From Aspidapion aeneum (lineage: Eukaryota > Arthropoda > Insecta > Coleoptera > Brentidae), in assembly GCA_963576565.1 (NCBI GenBank), contig OY755045.1:40196667-40260666 (forward strand): DNA of 64,000 bases. Direction: 5' to 3'. A program made the translations under genes and the position numbers. Positions 22,862 through 33,162 of this stretch are shown here, piece by piece (position 1 is the first letter of the stretch; each line of letters opens with the position of its first letter). The notes below the pieces were generated by a model, which searched no databases, was not told the origin of the DNA, and was given only the letters and a program-made list of their open reading frames with translations.

Positions 22862-25800
22862 TGTTTTTGGCTAGTTTTTTAACATCTGATGTAATTTTTT
22901 GTTCTTTTTTTTAATTTGGAAAAAAAAGAAAAAACTTTTTTTTTTTAATTTTTTTTGGAATTTTTTTTAAAAATTTTTTGTGGTACATCCAAAGCCAGGT
23001 TAAAGGCTTTCAGTGGCTGTCAGTGTTTTTTGATACCCAATCAATTTTTTAATGAAAAACAAGATCATTGGTTTTCGTAAATTACACTTTTTAAATATTT
23101 TTTTTTGGTAATATTGGTTGATTTGGAACTCGTTTTGTTGTTTTAGGGATTCTCATAGTTTTTATTAGCTTATCTTCACAGGGTTTTTCTGGGAAAATAA
23201 AAGATCCATTTTTATTTATTAAGGAATAATAAGTTGATAAAAAAACATGGGAGTTTTTATTGAACGGAGTCCAATTCATGTTCTTAATTCTTTAAAGTTT
23301 TTTTGTAGGAAGAACATGTGTTAATTTTTTTGTAAAGAAAAATAAACACAGTAATCTAAGTTTACTTCAATTTTTTTGTTGATTTATAGGTGGATGGATT
23401 TCCAGACATGGTCTTTTTATGTTTTAAATATATGACATAGGTAGTGTGTTTTTTCTAACAATTTTTTTTTGCAGGTTCATTTATTTATATGTTATTATTT
23501 CCTGCTTGTGATAAGATAGAAATTGTTTCACCGATTATTTTTTAGTGCAGTCAATTTATTTAGGTCAACAAGTTAATTTTTTTGGCGATCTTAATTTTTT
23601 GTGGGATATCACCACTTGGTATTTGGAATATTTTTACAGGGTTTCACACAAATTTTTCTTGGCTGAGTTGTTTTAAAGTAAAAATAGCTTAACAGCTGGT
23701 AGCTTTGTTTAGTTGAAAGTATTAATTAGTAATGAAAGAAAAGGAAAATGAGTTTATTTTGCTGTCATTTTCTTTTCTTGTTTTTGGAGGTAACTGTTGA
23801 TGACAATTAAGAACTTACGTCACTCAGTTACATCGGGTCAGAGGAGGGTACACTACTAGTGTCGGCTCGGGAGGTTAGGAAACACAAGGCTAAAACCCCT
23901 AGAGTGACACCTTGGCTGAAGATTAATGCCAAAAGTCCAGTTGACATTTTTTTTTTGTGGGGTATTTTTTTTGAAAGACAGTTTTTAGGTCTTTGGTTTA
24001 GTCGTCTAGTTGTGTTTTTGTGACTGGTCAATTTTTTTGGTAGAAAATACAGCGTTGGGCTTTGGAGTGCATTTTTTAAAAAAATGACCTACGGGTATTT
24101 CTACCAATTAAAGTTTTCTGGTTCACAATTATTTTTTTTTTCTGTATTTTTTTTCTGCGTTCAGGTCATAGCTTGGTCATGGCCATTGGAGAGCAAACAT
24201 TTATGTTTGAGCCTTGAGAAGTTTTGCCTGCTCGGATTGAATACAGGGAAAATGAATTTGAAGCCCAACTAGATATAATACCACAAAAGAAATGTTTAAC
24301 TGAGACAGATATAGATATAAGTTTTTTTGATTTTTTTTAGTTCATTTGTAGAGTTCATTTGTAAAGTTCAGTAAATTTTTTAAGTAATGTCATTTTGAGG
24401 CCGAAAAATTGGTCAGTGAATTTAAGAGAGACTTTCAACTAAATATAAATGCTAGGCGGTGGTAATTGGTAAAAATATTTCAAAATTTTATTTTTTTTTA
24501 AATAATTTAATTTTTCGTAAAAAATTATTTCCTTTCTGTTAACATAACTTCTCGAATTCTTGTTTTGGTCAAAACGGTTTGTATAGGGGTCGTAGTTTTA
24601 AAGGGTGACCAGACAGGTTATATTTTTTTAGGGGACCAAACGGGAACTTCTTGAGTTACAAAAAGGTGAACTTTTTTTGTCTTAGTTGATCAGGCAGGAA
24701 TAAATAAATCTTTTACTTCCAAATCATAATTTTAAATAACAAAATTAATTGGTTAAGTGTTTGGGTCTTATATAATGAAAAACGTTTTGTTTTTGAGGAT
24801 ACTGGTATGATATGAAATTATTTTAATTTCATGCCAAATGTTAGTTGACGGCAGATATGCTAGTCTTCAGTTTTTTCGTTAGTTTGCATTTCAGGACAGT
24901 GGCGTGTACTTAAAGGGGCCTTAGATCTGCGCCCATTGTAAAGCAACTTCCAACATACTTGCTTAGCTTTTCACTTAATCTTCGTTTTGTTGCTTCTGAA
25001 ATTAAAGCGTTATGTTGGATAACGATGGATAGTGTTAGACTGAGAAAGTACCTAGGTAGTTAGGGATGAAAACTTGGAAGTTGTGGACAATTGGGAAATA
25101 ATTTCTTTTATTTCATTTTTTTTAATTTTAAAATAGTTTCATACTGGTGACCTCAAATAATGAAGCAAATTTTTAAATTACAATACACTGTTGTGGAATA
25201 AATGGGAAAGTGTTCAGGTTAAACAATAAATTTAAGATGATTGATTTTTAAAAAAAACCGATTTTAATCTAAGAATAAATTTAAAAACAATAGGTTTTCT
25301 TTGATGAGACTAAACAATGATGAGGGCATATACTTTTTTTTTGTTATGCATAATATGATAGTAGTACCTTGTGTATTGCAATAATTAGGGGTTTTCCTCC
25401 CGCGAGCTGGGTGGAAATGGAAGAAATGTTTGGTTCGGAGTGTAGAAATCGAGGAACGAGGACTTCCTGCTAATCTTTTTAGGATTTCGCAACTTCGGTT
25501 TTCGCTAAATTAAAATACATCCAAATTTGGCCTACAGGCTGAATCTCGCATTTTCCAGGACCTTGCAGATTCGCGGAGAAAGACAAATTTTGTGATCTAT
25601 TTAATTATGATAGGAACTAAAATAGTAACATGCACATGAGGGGACTAGATATATTTAGGTTAAAAAGTAGTAAGAACACTGATCTGAACAGTTTTCCATA
25701 ATAGTGTCCTATTTTCACAGGGTGCTTCAAAATATCTTCACCCTTTCTTTGAAGTAAGATGTCGTTTCGCCTGTGGGTGTTTGACCGTTTAAAAAATATA

Positions 25801-28186
25801 TAGGGTCCAGATGGGATTGGAATGGAAATCACAAGTTTTTGGGTTTTATTGACATTATACTTAGGGAATAGGGGAAATGTCTAATAAAAAGTTTTTTGGT
25901 TTTAGGCCGAGTTTTGTTGAGATAACAAAAGTTTAATTGGGGCCGGGAGTTTTATTATGCTCTTTTAAAATTAATGTAATAGTTTTTGGTTCTTGATTTT
26001 GTTCTCTGGTTTTTACGCAGGATTATTCCCAACTGTTTCATTTCAAAATATCATTTGTAGGTGATGGGGTCTCATTAGCCCTTGGACATTTGGTAGATTT
26101 GCTTTGACTGATAGTTGTGGAGTGGGCCCAACTTAATTTTATATCTCGTAAACACCAGGAATAGGGATCTGAGAATGCATTAGGCAGTAAATTTTTTTTT
26201 GATTAGATGTTGTGTGTAAAGACACTTGAGTAGGCAAATTTAGTTTTACAACGTTCTTATAGGTGAACCTTGAAATTGTTTTCATATTTGTTTTTTGAAA
26301 GTACACACAAGATGATTCTTTACGGAGTTGAGTGCAAAGTTTAAAACTTAGGTTCACACTATTATAGTGGTACAGTAAATAAGTACTCACGTTGTTTATT
26401 TCCTTTAGTGATAATTTTGAACAAATATACTAACATCGTTTGGTTTTTTGAACATAAATATTTTTTTTTTACTTTTCCTAAACTGATTGGGTTTTTTTGC
26501 AATTACGATTTTTGTACCTTGTGATTCTTAAGTAAATTTAATTTTCAACATTTTTTTGTATAGTAAATTAATTTTTCTTGCTCGTTTACTTTTCACATTG
26601 CCACAGTTTTGGGAGAGGAAAGGGAATTGACAACTGTTTTTTTTAAAGGAAAAGAACAAAAACTGTTGCATGACAACTCGAATAAGATTTTTCTGGTGCT
26701 GGTTTTATTAAATTTTTTTTAAGGTTCACTAATAGGAGCTGCAACCCCACTTAAACATTTTTAATTTTTTTTTGAAAATATTCTTTAAATATTTTTCTTT
26801 AAATATTTTTTTTTAAAAGGGAAACTTGATTTTCTTGTTGGACATTTTTTTCCTTGGTGCATAGTAGTACCTTGTCCCTACAATGGTTCTACCAGTTTAT
26901 TTAAATATTTTTTTTTCTAAATTAAAATATAATTTTATTTCGACCCCTCACGTTTTAACAGCCTATCATCATTTGTTTTAAATTTTTTTTTCTTCTCCCT
27001 ACTCCAAACCACCTATCAGAGTGGAGTAATTTTTGAAAATTTTAGTGAGTCACTAATTAATTTTTTTTGACTATTGGACTACTGTGGTCGACACCAAAAA
27101 ATTTTTTTAAATTTTTTTTTGGACACCTTTTGGTACGATCCTAGGGTCTTCTTGACCATGGTTTGCATCAATTTAGTTAAAGTATTGGGAATTTCATTTT
27201 AACGATTATTAGAGAGTTGCAGTCCTACCAAGACGTTATTTGTGTAAATTTTTTACTACCATCGGTAATTTTTTTTTTTTAATTTTCTTTAAATTTTTTT
27301 TATTACACACAACATCCTTACTAGTCTAATTCGACGCAATTTCAGCGAGCGGTTTTTTTTTAAATTGAGCATATTTTACGATTTCTATAACATGAACATC
27401 TGTTCCGATGTTTATTGCGTTCACTTATATATTAAGGGATGATGTGACCTTAAGCAATGCATGTTTCGTGTAAACTCAGAGTAGGTAAGCAGGTTAAAGT
27501 GGGTTTTGATTTATTCTTTTTAGAAAAATCATTGTATACGGCGATTTGGGTTTTTTTGAGGAGTTTATTAGTGGAGCCGTTCTGCAATAGCAGGAGTATA
27601 CCCTAGCGTTAACTGTGTACAACAGCTTTGGGATTTTTATTATAGGTAGTCTGTTGTACGTTCCATTTAGGGATAAATTTACCTATTCGGTTGCTGAGGT
27701 AAACAAACATCACTTAACTTTAATTTTAATCCAGTTCAGCTAGGATAAGCGCAATTATTTTTTTTTGGTTTTACTCACGCAGGAGTGAAACATAAGACCT
27801 AAACACTGCCAAAACTCTTGTCTCTCTTTTATTTTTTTAAACTTTTTTTTTATGACTACTTGTTAATTCTAATTTAGGATTTAAGTAGTTATTTCTCTCT
27901 GCAAGGTTGGACGTCATAGTTGGTTGTACAAGTACTTAACATAAATTATGATTACATTTTTAAATGCAAATAAATTTTATTTTCTTACTGCTCCGGTGTT
28001 TTTCGGTTTTGTTCGCGTCTGCCCGTATTTAAGTTTTATATTTTCTACATTTGTGAGAAAATTTATAGTGATTTTCACTAGTGAATTTAAAGTGAAATTT
28101 GTGTTTGTTATTGCGTTGTTTAGTTTTTATAATTGGGAGGTATAATTAAGAGTTTTGAAGTTTAAAGTTTGAATATAAAAGGCACT
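22862..28186 (+). other. 5.3-kb T-rich untranslated leader of the gypsy element
   Basis: No long open frame and no domain is found between the primer site and gag. The plus strand is strikingly T-rich (many T runs of 6-10), unlike gag-pol. It has many upstream ATGs, so gag translation from the full-length RNA would need splicing, re-initiation or internal entry. It probably contains the packaging signal, but none can be seen. Confidence 0.7.
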
Positions 28187-29983
28187 ATGGCTGTTTCTGT
28201 GAGTCGGTTGTCTGACATAAGGTACTTAGTCAAGGACGAATTAATCTATGAGTTAACATGGAGAGGCATAGCCATTGGATCGGTGGAAGAAATGAAACAA
28301 CAGCTTATGCTGATTAAGCAAAGAGAAAAGACTGATACAAGTATGAGATACCCTCCGTATCCCTTTAAATTTGGCCAAGATGCTTTTAGCTGCATGAAGA
28401 AGCTTGATAGTCTGGTACCGCTGGTAGAGAAGTTCTCTGGTACGAGCAAAGGGGGAGAGTTTAGGAAAATCGCTGTAAGGTTGGAACATGTGTTAGCCAG
28501 GATAAATAACATGAATCCGTCGAACTTTGAAGAAAGTCAAACAAAAGGCATACCGGTTGCGGAAACCTTGAGTTTGATTGGGAGGTTGCAGAGCCAAGCA
28601 ACAGATTTATTAAGAGTTGGCGTGAACTCAGATGATGATGAAGCATCTGAAACCCAATCAACGAGTCGAAGCTCAGATCACTCGACAAATGTTGGCAACA
28701 TTCCCAGCCAGTCTCAACTCCCGCAACCACAGCACTCGAGCACACAAAGACCAGCTCAACAGCCCACAAACCAACCGTCGGTCATTGCTCCAGTGCAAAT
28801 GCAAGTGCTAGCGAACCCAACTCAAGCACCAATACAGGCACCACCCCCAATGCTAATTCAGAATGACCGTGCATCAGCTTTTCATTACCAACAACCGTCT
28901 ACCGTTCCTTTGAGTCTAGCTGCCCTCCAAAGTAGCATTGCACCAATTGCTCAGTCACGACCATTTTCATGTTCGTCGCCAGTACCAATGTCAAGTGATC
29001 CTGGTACTTCATATCATGTTGCACCTGTACCTCCGCATAAGTGGAACATAAAGTTTACAGGCGAGAGGGGTACAATCTCCGTCACCGCATTTTTTGAGAG
29101 AGTGGACGAGTTGAGTCAGGCTAGAGGAGTCAGCAAAAAGGTTTTACTGAATTCGGGCATTGATCTTTTTGAAAAGTCAGCTTATACTTTTTACAAAGAT
29201 GTACGTAGGGAAGTCCATACATGGGAACAGCTGGAACAGAGGTTCATGGCAGAATATCTTCCTTCTTCATATGGCGAGAAGCTATTGAAGGAGATTCAAA
29301 AACGTAAACAAGGCCCTGGAGAGTCTATAGGGACCTATATTGCTGTCATGAACACATATTTCCAAAGACTTGGCTGTCCTGTTTCTGAAGAGGCGAAATT
29401 AGCTATCGTCTTCAGAAATATAGCGGACATCTATAAGAAAGGGTTGATTGCTACCGAGGTCAATAGCCTATCACATTTAAAAGATTTGTGTCGTAGAATA
29501 GACCAGAGATATGGTTTAGAAGAGGAGAATTTTACTCCTAGAAGAAACCAATCTATTGAACCTGACTTAGCCTACGTTGACGTAGAGAGCGACAGTGACG
29601 ATTTTTCAACAGGGGTTGATGCAATTCAAATATCAGGTGCTGGGACATCGAACCAACAGAATTTAAATCATCCTGCTAATAGATTCGACAGAAATAGGCA
29701 GCAGCCAGCAAGCAATTTTGCTGCTAGGGCTGATAGAGATAGACAGCAACCAGCTAGTGGTCAGTCTAGTGTAAACGACAGAGATGAACAACCACCACAA
29801 GGTGTTAGACCTGGTAGGGCGAATAGAGACGTTGTTTGCTACAGATGCAATCAAACAGGGCACATGGCAATCGGGTGCGCATTACCTAGAGGCAAACAGT
29901 GCTATTCGTGTGGTCAGGCAGGGGTTACAGTAAGAGAATGTCGTAATTGTAATCGTCAGGGAAAAGGACCCAGGCGCTCGTAG
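28187..29983 (+). CDS. gag: Ty3/gypsy Gag polyprotein
   Basis: The frame is open from 28169, but the first ATG is 28187, giving 598 residues. Gag forms the cytoplasmic particle that packages element RNA. The N-terminal part is followed by a low-complexity Gln/Pro/Ser-rich region (residues about 160-280). Then comes a capsid-like helical region (about 285-445, including FKFTGERG-like and YLPSSYGEKLL segments), and a basic Arg/Asn/Gln tail. Near the C-terminus a CCHC zinc knuckle is complete (C551-x2-C554-x4-H559-x4-C564). A second knuckle, CYSCGQAGVTVREC, has Val in place of the zinc-binding His. The frame overlaps pol by 31 bases. It is undamaged, consistent with a young insertion. Confidence 0.93.
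   Translation: MAVSVSRLSDIRYLVKDELIYELTWRGIAIGSVEEMKQQLMLIKQREKTDTSMRYPPYPFKFGQDAFSCMKKLDSLVPLVEKFSGTSKGGEFRKIAVRLEHVLARINNMNPSNFEESQTKGIPVAETLSLIGRLQSQATDLLRVGVNSDDDEASETQSTSRSSDHSTNVGNIPSQSQLPQPQHSSTQRPAQQPTNQPSVIAPVQMQVLANPTQAPIQAPPPMLIQNDRASAFHYQQPSTVPLSLAALQSSIAPIAQSRPFSCSSPVPMSSDPGTSYHVAPVPPHKWNIKFTGERGTISVTAFFERVDELSQARGVSKKVLLNSGIDLFEKSAYTFYKDVRREVHTWEQLEQRFMAEYLPSSYGEKLLKEIQKRKQGPGESIGTYIAVMNTYFQRLGCPVSEEAKLAIVFRNIADIYKKGLIATEVNSLSHLKDLCRRIDQRYGLEEENFTPRRNQSIEPDLAYVDVESDSDDFSTGVDAIQISGAGTSNQQNLNHPANRFDRNRQQPASNFAARADRDRQQPASGQSSVNDRDEQPPQGVRPGRANRDVVCYRCNQTGHMAIGCALPRGKQCYSCGQAGVTVRECRNCNRQGKGPRRS
29959..29965 (+). promoter_or_regulatory. -1 ribosomal frameshift site, GGGAAAA
   Basis: In the gag frame the sequence reads G GGA AAA, the X XXY YYZ slippery pattern. 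It lies inside the only gag/pol overlap (29953-29983), 15 bases before the gag stop. A downstream stem is possible: GGTCGA (29986-29991) can pair with TCGACC (30016-30021). Confidence 0.75.
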
Positions 29984-32900
29984 GTGGTCGACCTTCGAGT
30001 CAGCCTGAACAAGCATCGACCGATAGGCTAACGTACGTTTTAGATTATGTGATAAGTCATGCTCGTAAAGATGAGAGACCTTATTTAGAAGTGGATGTAC
30101 TCGGAAATAAGTTATTAGGTTTGTTGGATTCCGGGGCTTCACGTACCTTTTTAGGGAATCATGGTTGGTCAATCATCGAGAGGTTTGGTTTTTCACTTGA
30201 TACGACAAAGAAGACGAGTTGTATTGTGGCAAATGGTCAAAGCACGAGTAGTATTGGGACAGTGCAACTTCCTATGCGAGTTCAGGATAAATTTAGGTTA
30301 ATAGAGGTCGTCGTCGTTCCTGAGTTGCCGCACACTTTGATTTTAGGATTAGATTTTTGGATTTCGATGGGGATAGTACCGAACTTAAGTACTAATGAGT
30401 GGCACTTTGCCGATAATAAAGATGTGATTTGTTCTTTAGAAACATCAGACCAACAAACTACTCTTACTCCTTATGAATCAGAACGACTAGAGGAATTGGT
30501 CGATAAATATAAGACTATTATGGGTGACTCACTGGGATGTACAGACAGAGTAGAACATAAGATTACAACAAATGCAGCACCGATAAGACAACGTTCATAT
30601 AAGGTCTCACCGGTCATTCAAAAACTTATTGATGACGAAATCGACGAAATGCTGAAAATGGATGTGATAGAACGTAGTAGTAGTTCATGGGCTTCACCAG
30701 TGGTAATGGTACAAAAGAAAAACACAAAGAAATATCGTTTCTGTGTAGACTACCGCAAATTGAACTCAGTGACGGCGCGTGATAGTTATCCTTTACCACT
30801 CGTATCCGAGACTCTTGACAAATTGAAAGATGCTAAGTACTTGTCAACTTTAGATATTAAGAGTGCTTATTGGCAAGTACCAATGGAAGAATCATCGAAG
30901 CCACTAACAGCATTCATCTGTCGACGAGGTCTCTTCCAATTTAAGCGGTTACCATTTGGTCTTCATAATGCACCTGCAACTTGGCAGAGACTCATAGATA
31001 GCATCATAGGAAACGATTTAGACCCCTACGTGTACGTATATCTCGATGACCTCGTAATTGTCACACAGAGCTTTTCTGAACATCTTAGAATTCTTGAGGA
31101 AGTCCTACGAAGATTGCAGAATGCAAAGATAACGGTAAGTTGGGAGAAATGCCAACTGTGTAGGCCAGAAATGACTTATTTAGGTTTCGTAGTGGACCGT
31201 CGAGGCATCCGAGTTGACCCTAATAAAATTAGAGCCATGTTAGAGCTCCAGAGGCCAAGAACTGTCAGAGAAGTTCGTAGAGTTGTAGGTACAATATCCT
31301 GGTATAGACGTTTCATAGAGAATTTTTCAGCGATAATAGCTCCGATTACAGCTCTAACTAAGAAAAATCAAAAGTTCGATTGGACTCCAGACTGCGAAAA
31401 GGCATTTATTAAGATTAAGGAACTTTTAGTGACTGCACCGATTCTTACATGTCCAGATTATACCAAGGAATTTGTCATTCAAACAGACGCCTCAGGATAT
31501 GGAATAGGAGCATGTTTAACGCAACCTTATCCTGAAGGAGACAAAGTCATATGCTATTTGAGTCGATCTTTGACTAAGCAAGAACGTGTTTACACGACCA
31601 CCGAGCGAGAATGTTTGGCATTGGTTTGGGCGATAGAGAAGCTCCGGCCATATATTGAGGGGATCTCATTTAAGGTCATTACAGATCATTTTAGCTTAAA
31701 ATGGCTTCATAGCTTGAAAGAGCCCAGTGGGAGACTTGCTCGTTGGTCTGTAAAACTGCAGCAATATGATTTTGAAGTAATCCATCGGAAAGGGAAAGAC
31801 TTAGTTGTCCCGGACATGTTGTCTCGTGCAGTACCTATGATTGATACAATTTCGCAGCCCAGAGATGTTTCAACAACAATAAAAGATCGATGGTACCAAA
31901 AGATGGTAAAGAGGGTCGTAGAATCACCATTAAAATTTATGAATTGGAGATACACTGATAATAAGTTGTATAAATATGTCAAACAAGAATACCCTCAACT
32001 TTCACCATCTAATGAATATTGGAAAGAGGTAGTCCCCAAAGATCATAGGCGTAGAATTATTGGAGAAGCTCACGATCCTCCTACCGCAGGACATATGGGT
32101 GTGTATAAAACCTTCCACAGACTGGCAGAAAAATATTATTGGCCAAAAATGCGCCAGGACGTGGCAACTTTTGTAAAGAAATGCTTTGTCTGTGCAGCTC
32201 ATAAAGGTGATACACAAGGTGTATCTGATCAGATGATATCTCACCCAAAACCAACTCGTCCTTGGGAAATTATTTCGACTGATTTATGTGGACCTCTACC
32301 TCGTTCAACAAAGGGTAATTGCTGGATTCTCGTCGTTACAGACTATTTGAGTAAGTTTTCCTTAGTTTTTCCAATGCGAGCAGCCCCTACTCAAGCTGTT
32401 GTTAAGCATCTTGAGGAGCAAGTATTTATGGTCTTCGGAGTGCCCCGTTTGATACTTTGTGATAATGGCCCTCAGTACAAAAGTAATGAGTTTAAGCGTT
32501 TTGCTGAGAGTTATCAGGTTAAAATTCAGTATAATCCGTATTATCACCCCAGAGCAAATCCAACAGAAAGGACGAATCGCACGTTAAAAACCATGTTATG
32601 TTGTTATGTGAAAGACAACCACAGGAAGTGGGACGAACAAATACATAAACTTGCCTGCGCGATTCGTCCTGCAACCCATGAGACAACCAGGGTGTCTCCT
32701 TTCTTTGTTAATTTTGGTAGGAATATGTGTTTGTCAGGAAAAGATTACTCCAACCCAGTTTTGTTATCTGAAGAGAATGGTGTACAAACTGCAGCTGAAA
32801 GTAAGAACGAAGGTTTCCGGAAGCTCTATGCTGATGTTAAGAGAAGGTTAGAGGTGGCTGGAGAGAAAAACGTAGTTCAGTATAATTTGCGTACAAGGGT

Positions 32901-33123
32901 ACCCAACTTTGCTGTGGGTCAGCGTGTTTGGAAGAAAAATTATGTTTTGTCAGATGCTGCGAAGTTTTTCTCGAAGAAGTTAGCACCGAAATTCGTTGGT
33001 CCTTATGTGATTAGGAATAAAATTTCTCCATGGATATTTGAGCTTCAGGAACCATCGGGTAAAGTACTGCCAGGGAGTTGGCATGCCAAAGACCTTAAGT
33101 CGGCAGCGGATCTCTCCGATTAA
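29965..33123 (+). CDS. pol: Ty3/gypsy Pol polyprotein (PR-RT-RH-IN)
   Basis: The pol frame is open from 29953 and reached by -1 frameshift. Residues below count from the valine codon at 30049. Protease DSG at 27-29. Reverse transcriptase with the YLDD catalytic box at 331-334. RNase H (QTDASGYGIG, TTTEREC, TDHFSLKWL). Integrase with an HHCC zinc finger (HDPPTAGH ... CFVC) and a complete D745, D805, E840 triad with 34 residues between the last two. A C-terminal GPY-like segment (FVGPYVI) follows. Domain order identifies Ty3/gypsy. There is no envelope gene after pol, only 39 bases to the LTR. No stop or frameshift is seen, so the protein is probably active. Lineage within Ty3/gypsy is not settled. 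Confidence 0.95.
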   Translation, partial: RTQALVGGRPSSQPEQASTDRLTYVLDYVISHARKDERPYLEVDVLGNKLLGLLDSGASRTFLGNHGWSIIERFGFSLDTTKKTSCIVANGQSTSSIGTVQLPMRVQDKFRLIEVVVVPELPHTLILGLDFWISMGIVPNLSTNEWHFADNKDVICSLETSDQQTTLTPYESERLEELVDKYKTIMGDSLGCTDRVEHKITTNAAPIRQRSYKVSPVIQKLIDDEIDEMLKMDVIERSSSSWASPVVMVQKKNTKKYRFCVDYRKLNSVTARDSYPLPLVSETLDKLKDAKYLSTLDIKSAYWQVPMEESSKPLTAFICRRGLFQFKRLPFGLHNAPATWQRLIDSIIGNDLDPYVYVYLDDLVIVTQSFSEHLRILEEVLRRLQNAKITVSWEKCQLCRPEMTYLGFVVDRRGIRVDPNKIRAMLELQRPRTVREVRRVVGTISWYRRFIENFSAIIAPITALTKKNQKFDWTPDCEKAFIKIKELLVTAPILTCPDYTKEFVIQTDASGYGIGACLTQPYPEGDKVICYLSRSLTKQERVYTTTERECLALVWAIEKLRPYIEGISFKVITDHFSLKWLHSLKEPSGRLARWSVKLQQYDFEVIHRKGKDLVVPDMLSRAVPMIDTISQPRDVSTTIKDRWYQKMVKRVVESPLKFMNWRYTDNKLYKYVKQEYPQLSPSNEYWKEVVPKDHRRRIIGEAHDPPTAGHMGVYKTFHRLAEKYYWPKMRQDVATFVKKCFVCAAHKGDTQGVSDQMISHPKPTRPWEIISTDLCGPLPRSTKGNCWILVVTDYLSKFSLVFPMRAAPTQAVVKHLEEQVFMVFGVPRLILCDNGPQYKSNEFKRFAESYQVKIQYNPYYHPRANPTERTNRTLKTMLCCYVKDNHRKWDEQIHKLACAIRPATHETTRVSPFFVNFGRNMCLSGKDYSNPVLLSEENGVQTAAESKNEGFRKLYADVKRRLEVAGEKNVVQYNLRTRVPNFAVGQRVWKKNYVLSDAAKFFSKKLAPKFVGPYVIRNKISPWIFELQEPSGKVLPGSWHAKDLKSAADLSD

Positions 33124-33148
33124 CCTTTTTAGGTTAATCGTCTTGAAG

Positions 33149-33160
33149 TTGGGGGGGGAT
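33149..33160 (+). promoter_or_regulatory. Polypurine tract of gypsy element
   Basis: TTGGGGGGGGAT sits immediately before the 3' LTR and would prime plus-strand DNA synthesis. The run of eight G is notable in this AT-rich context. Confidence 0.85.
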
Positions 33161-33162
33161 TA

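Noticed and set aside
24084..24272. Small protein gene in the gypsy leader
   Set aside because: Low-complexity translation of T-rich DNA with no domain and no similarity to neighbours.
33124..33162. Envelope gene after gypsy pol
   Set aside because: Only 39 bases separate the pol stop from the LTR, so there is no room for env.
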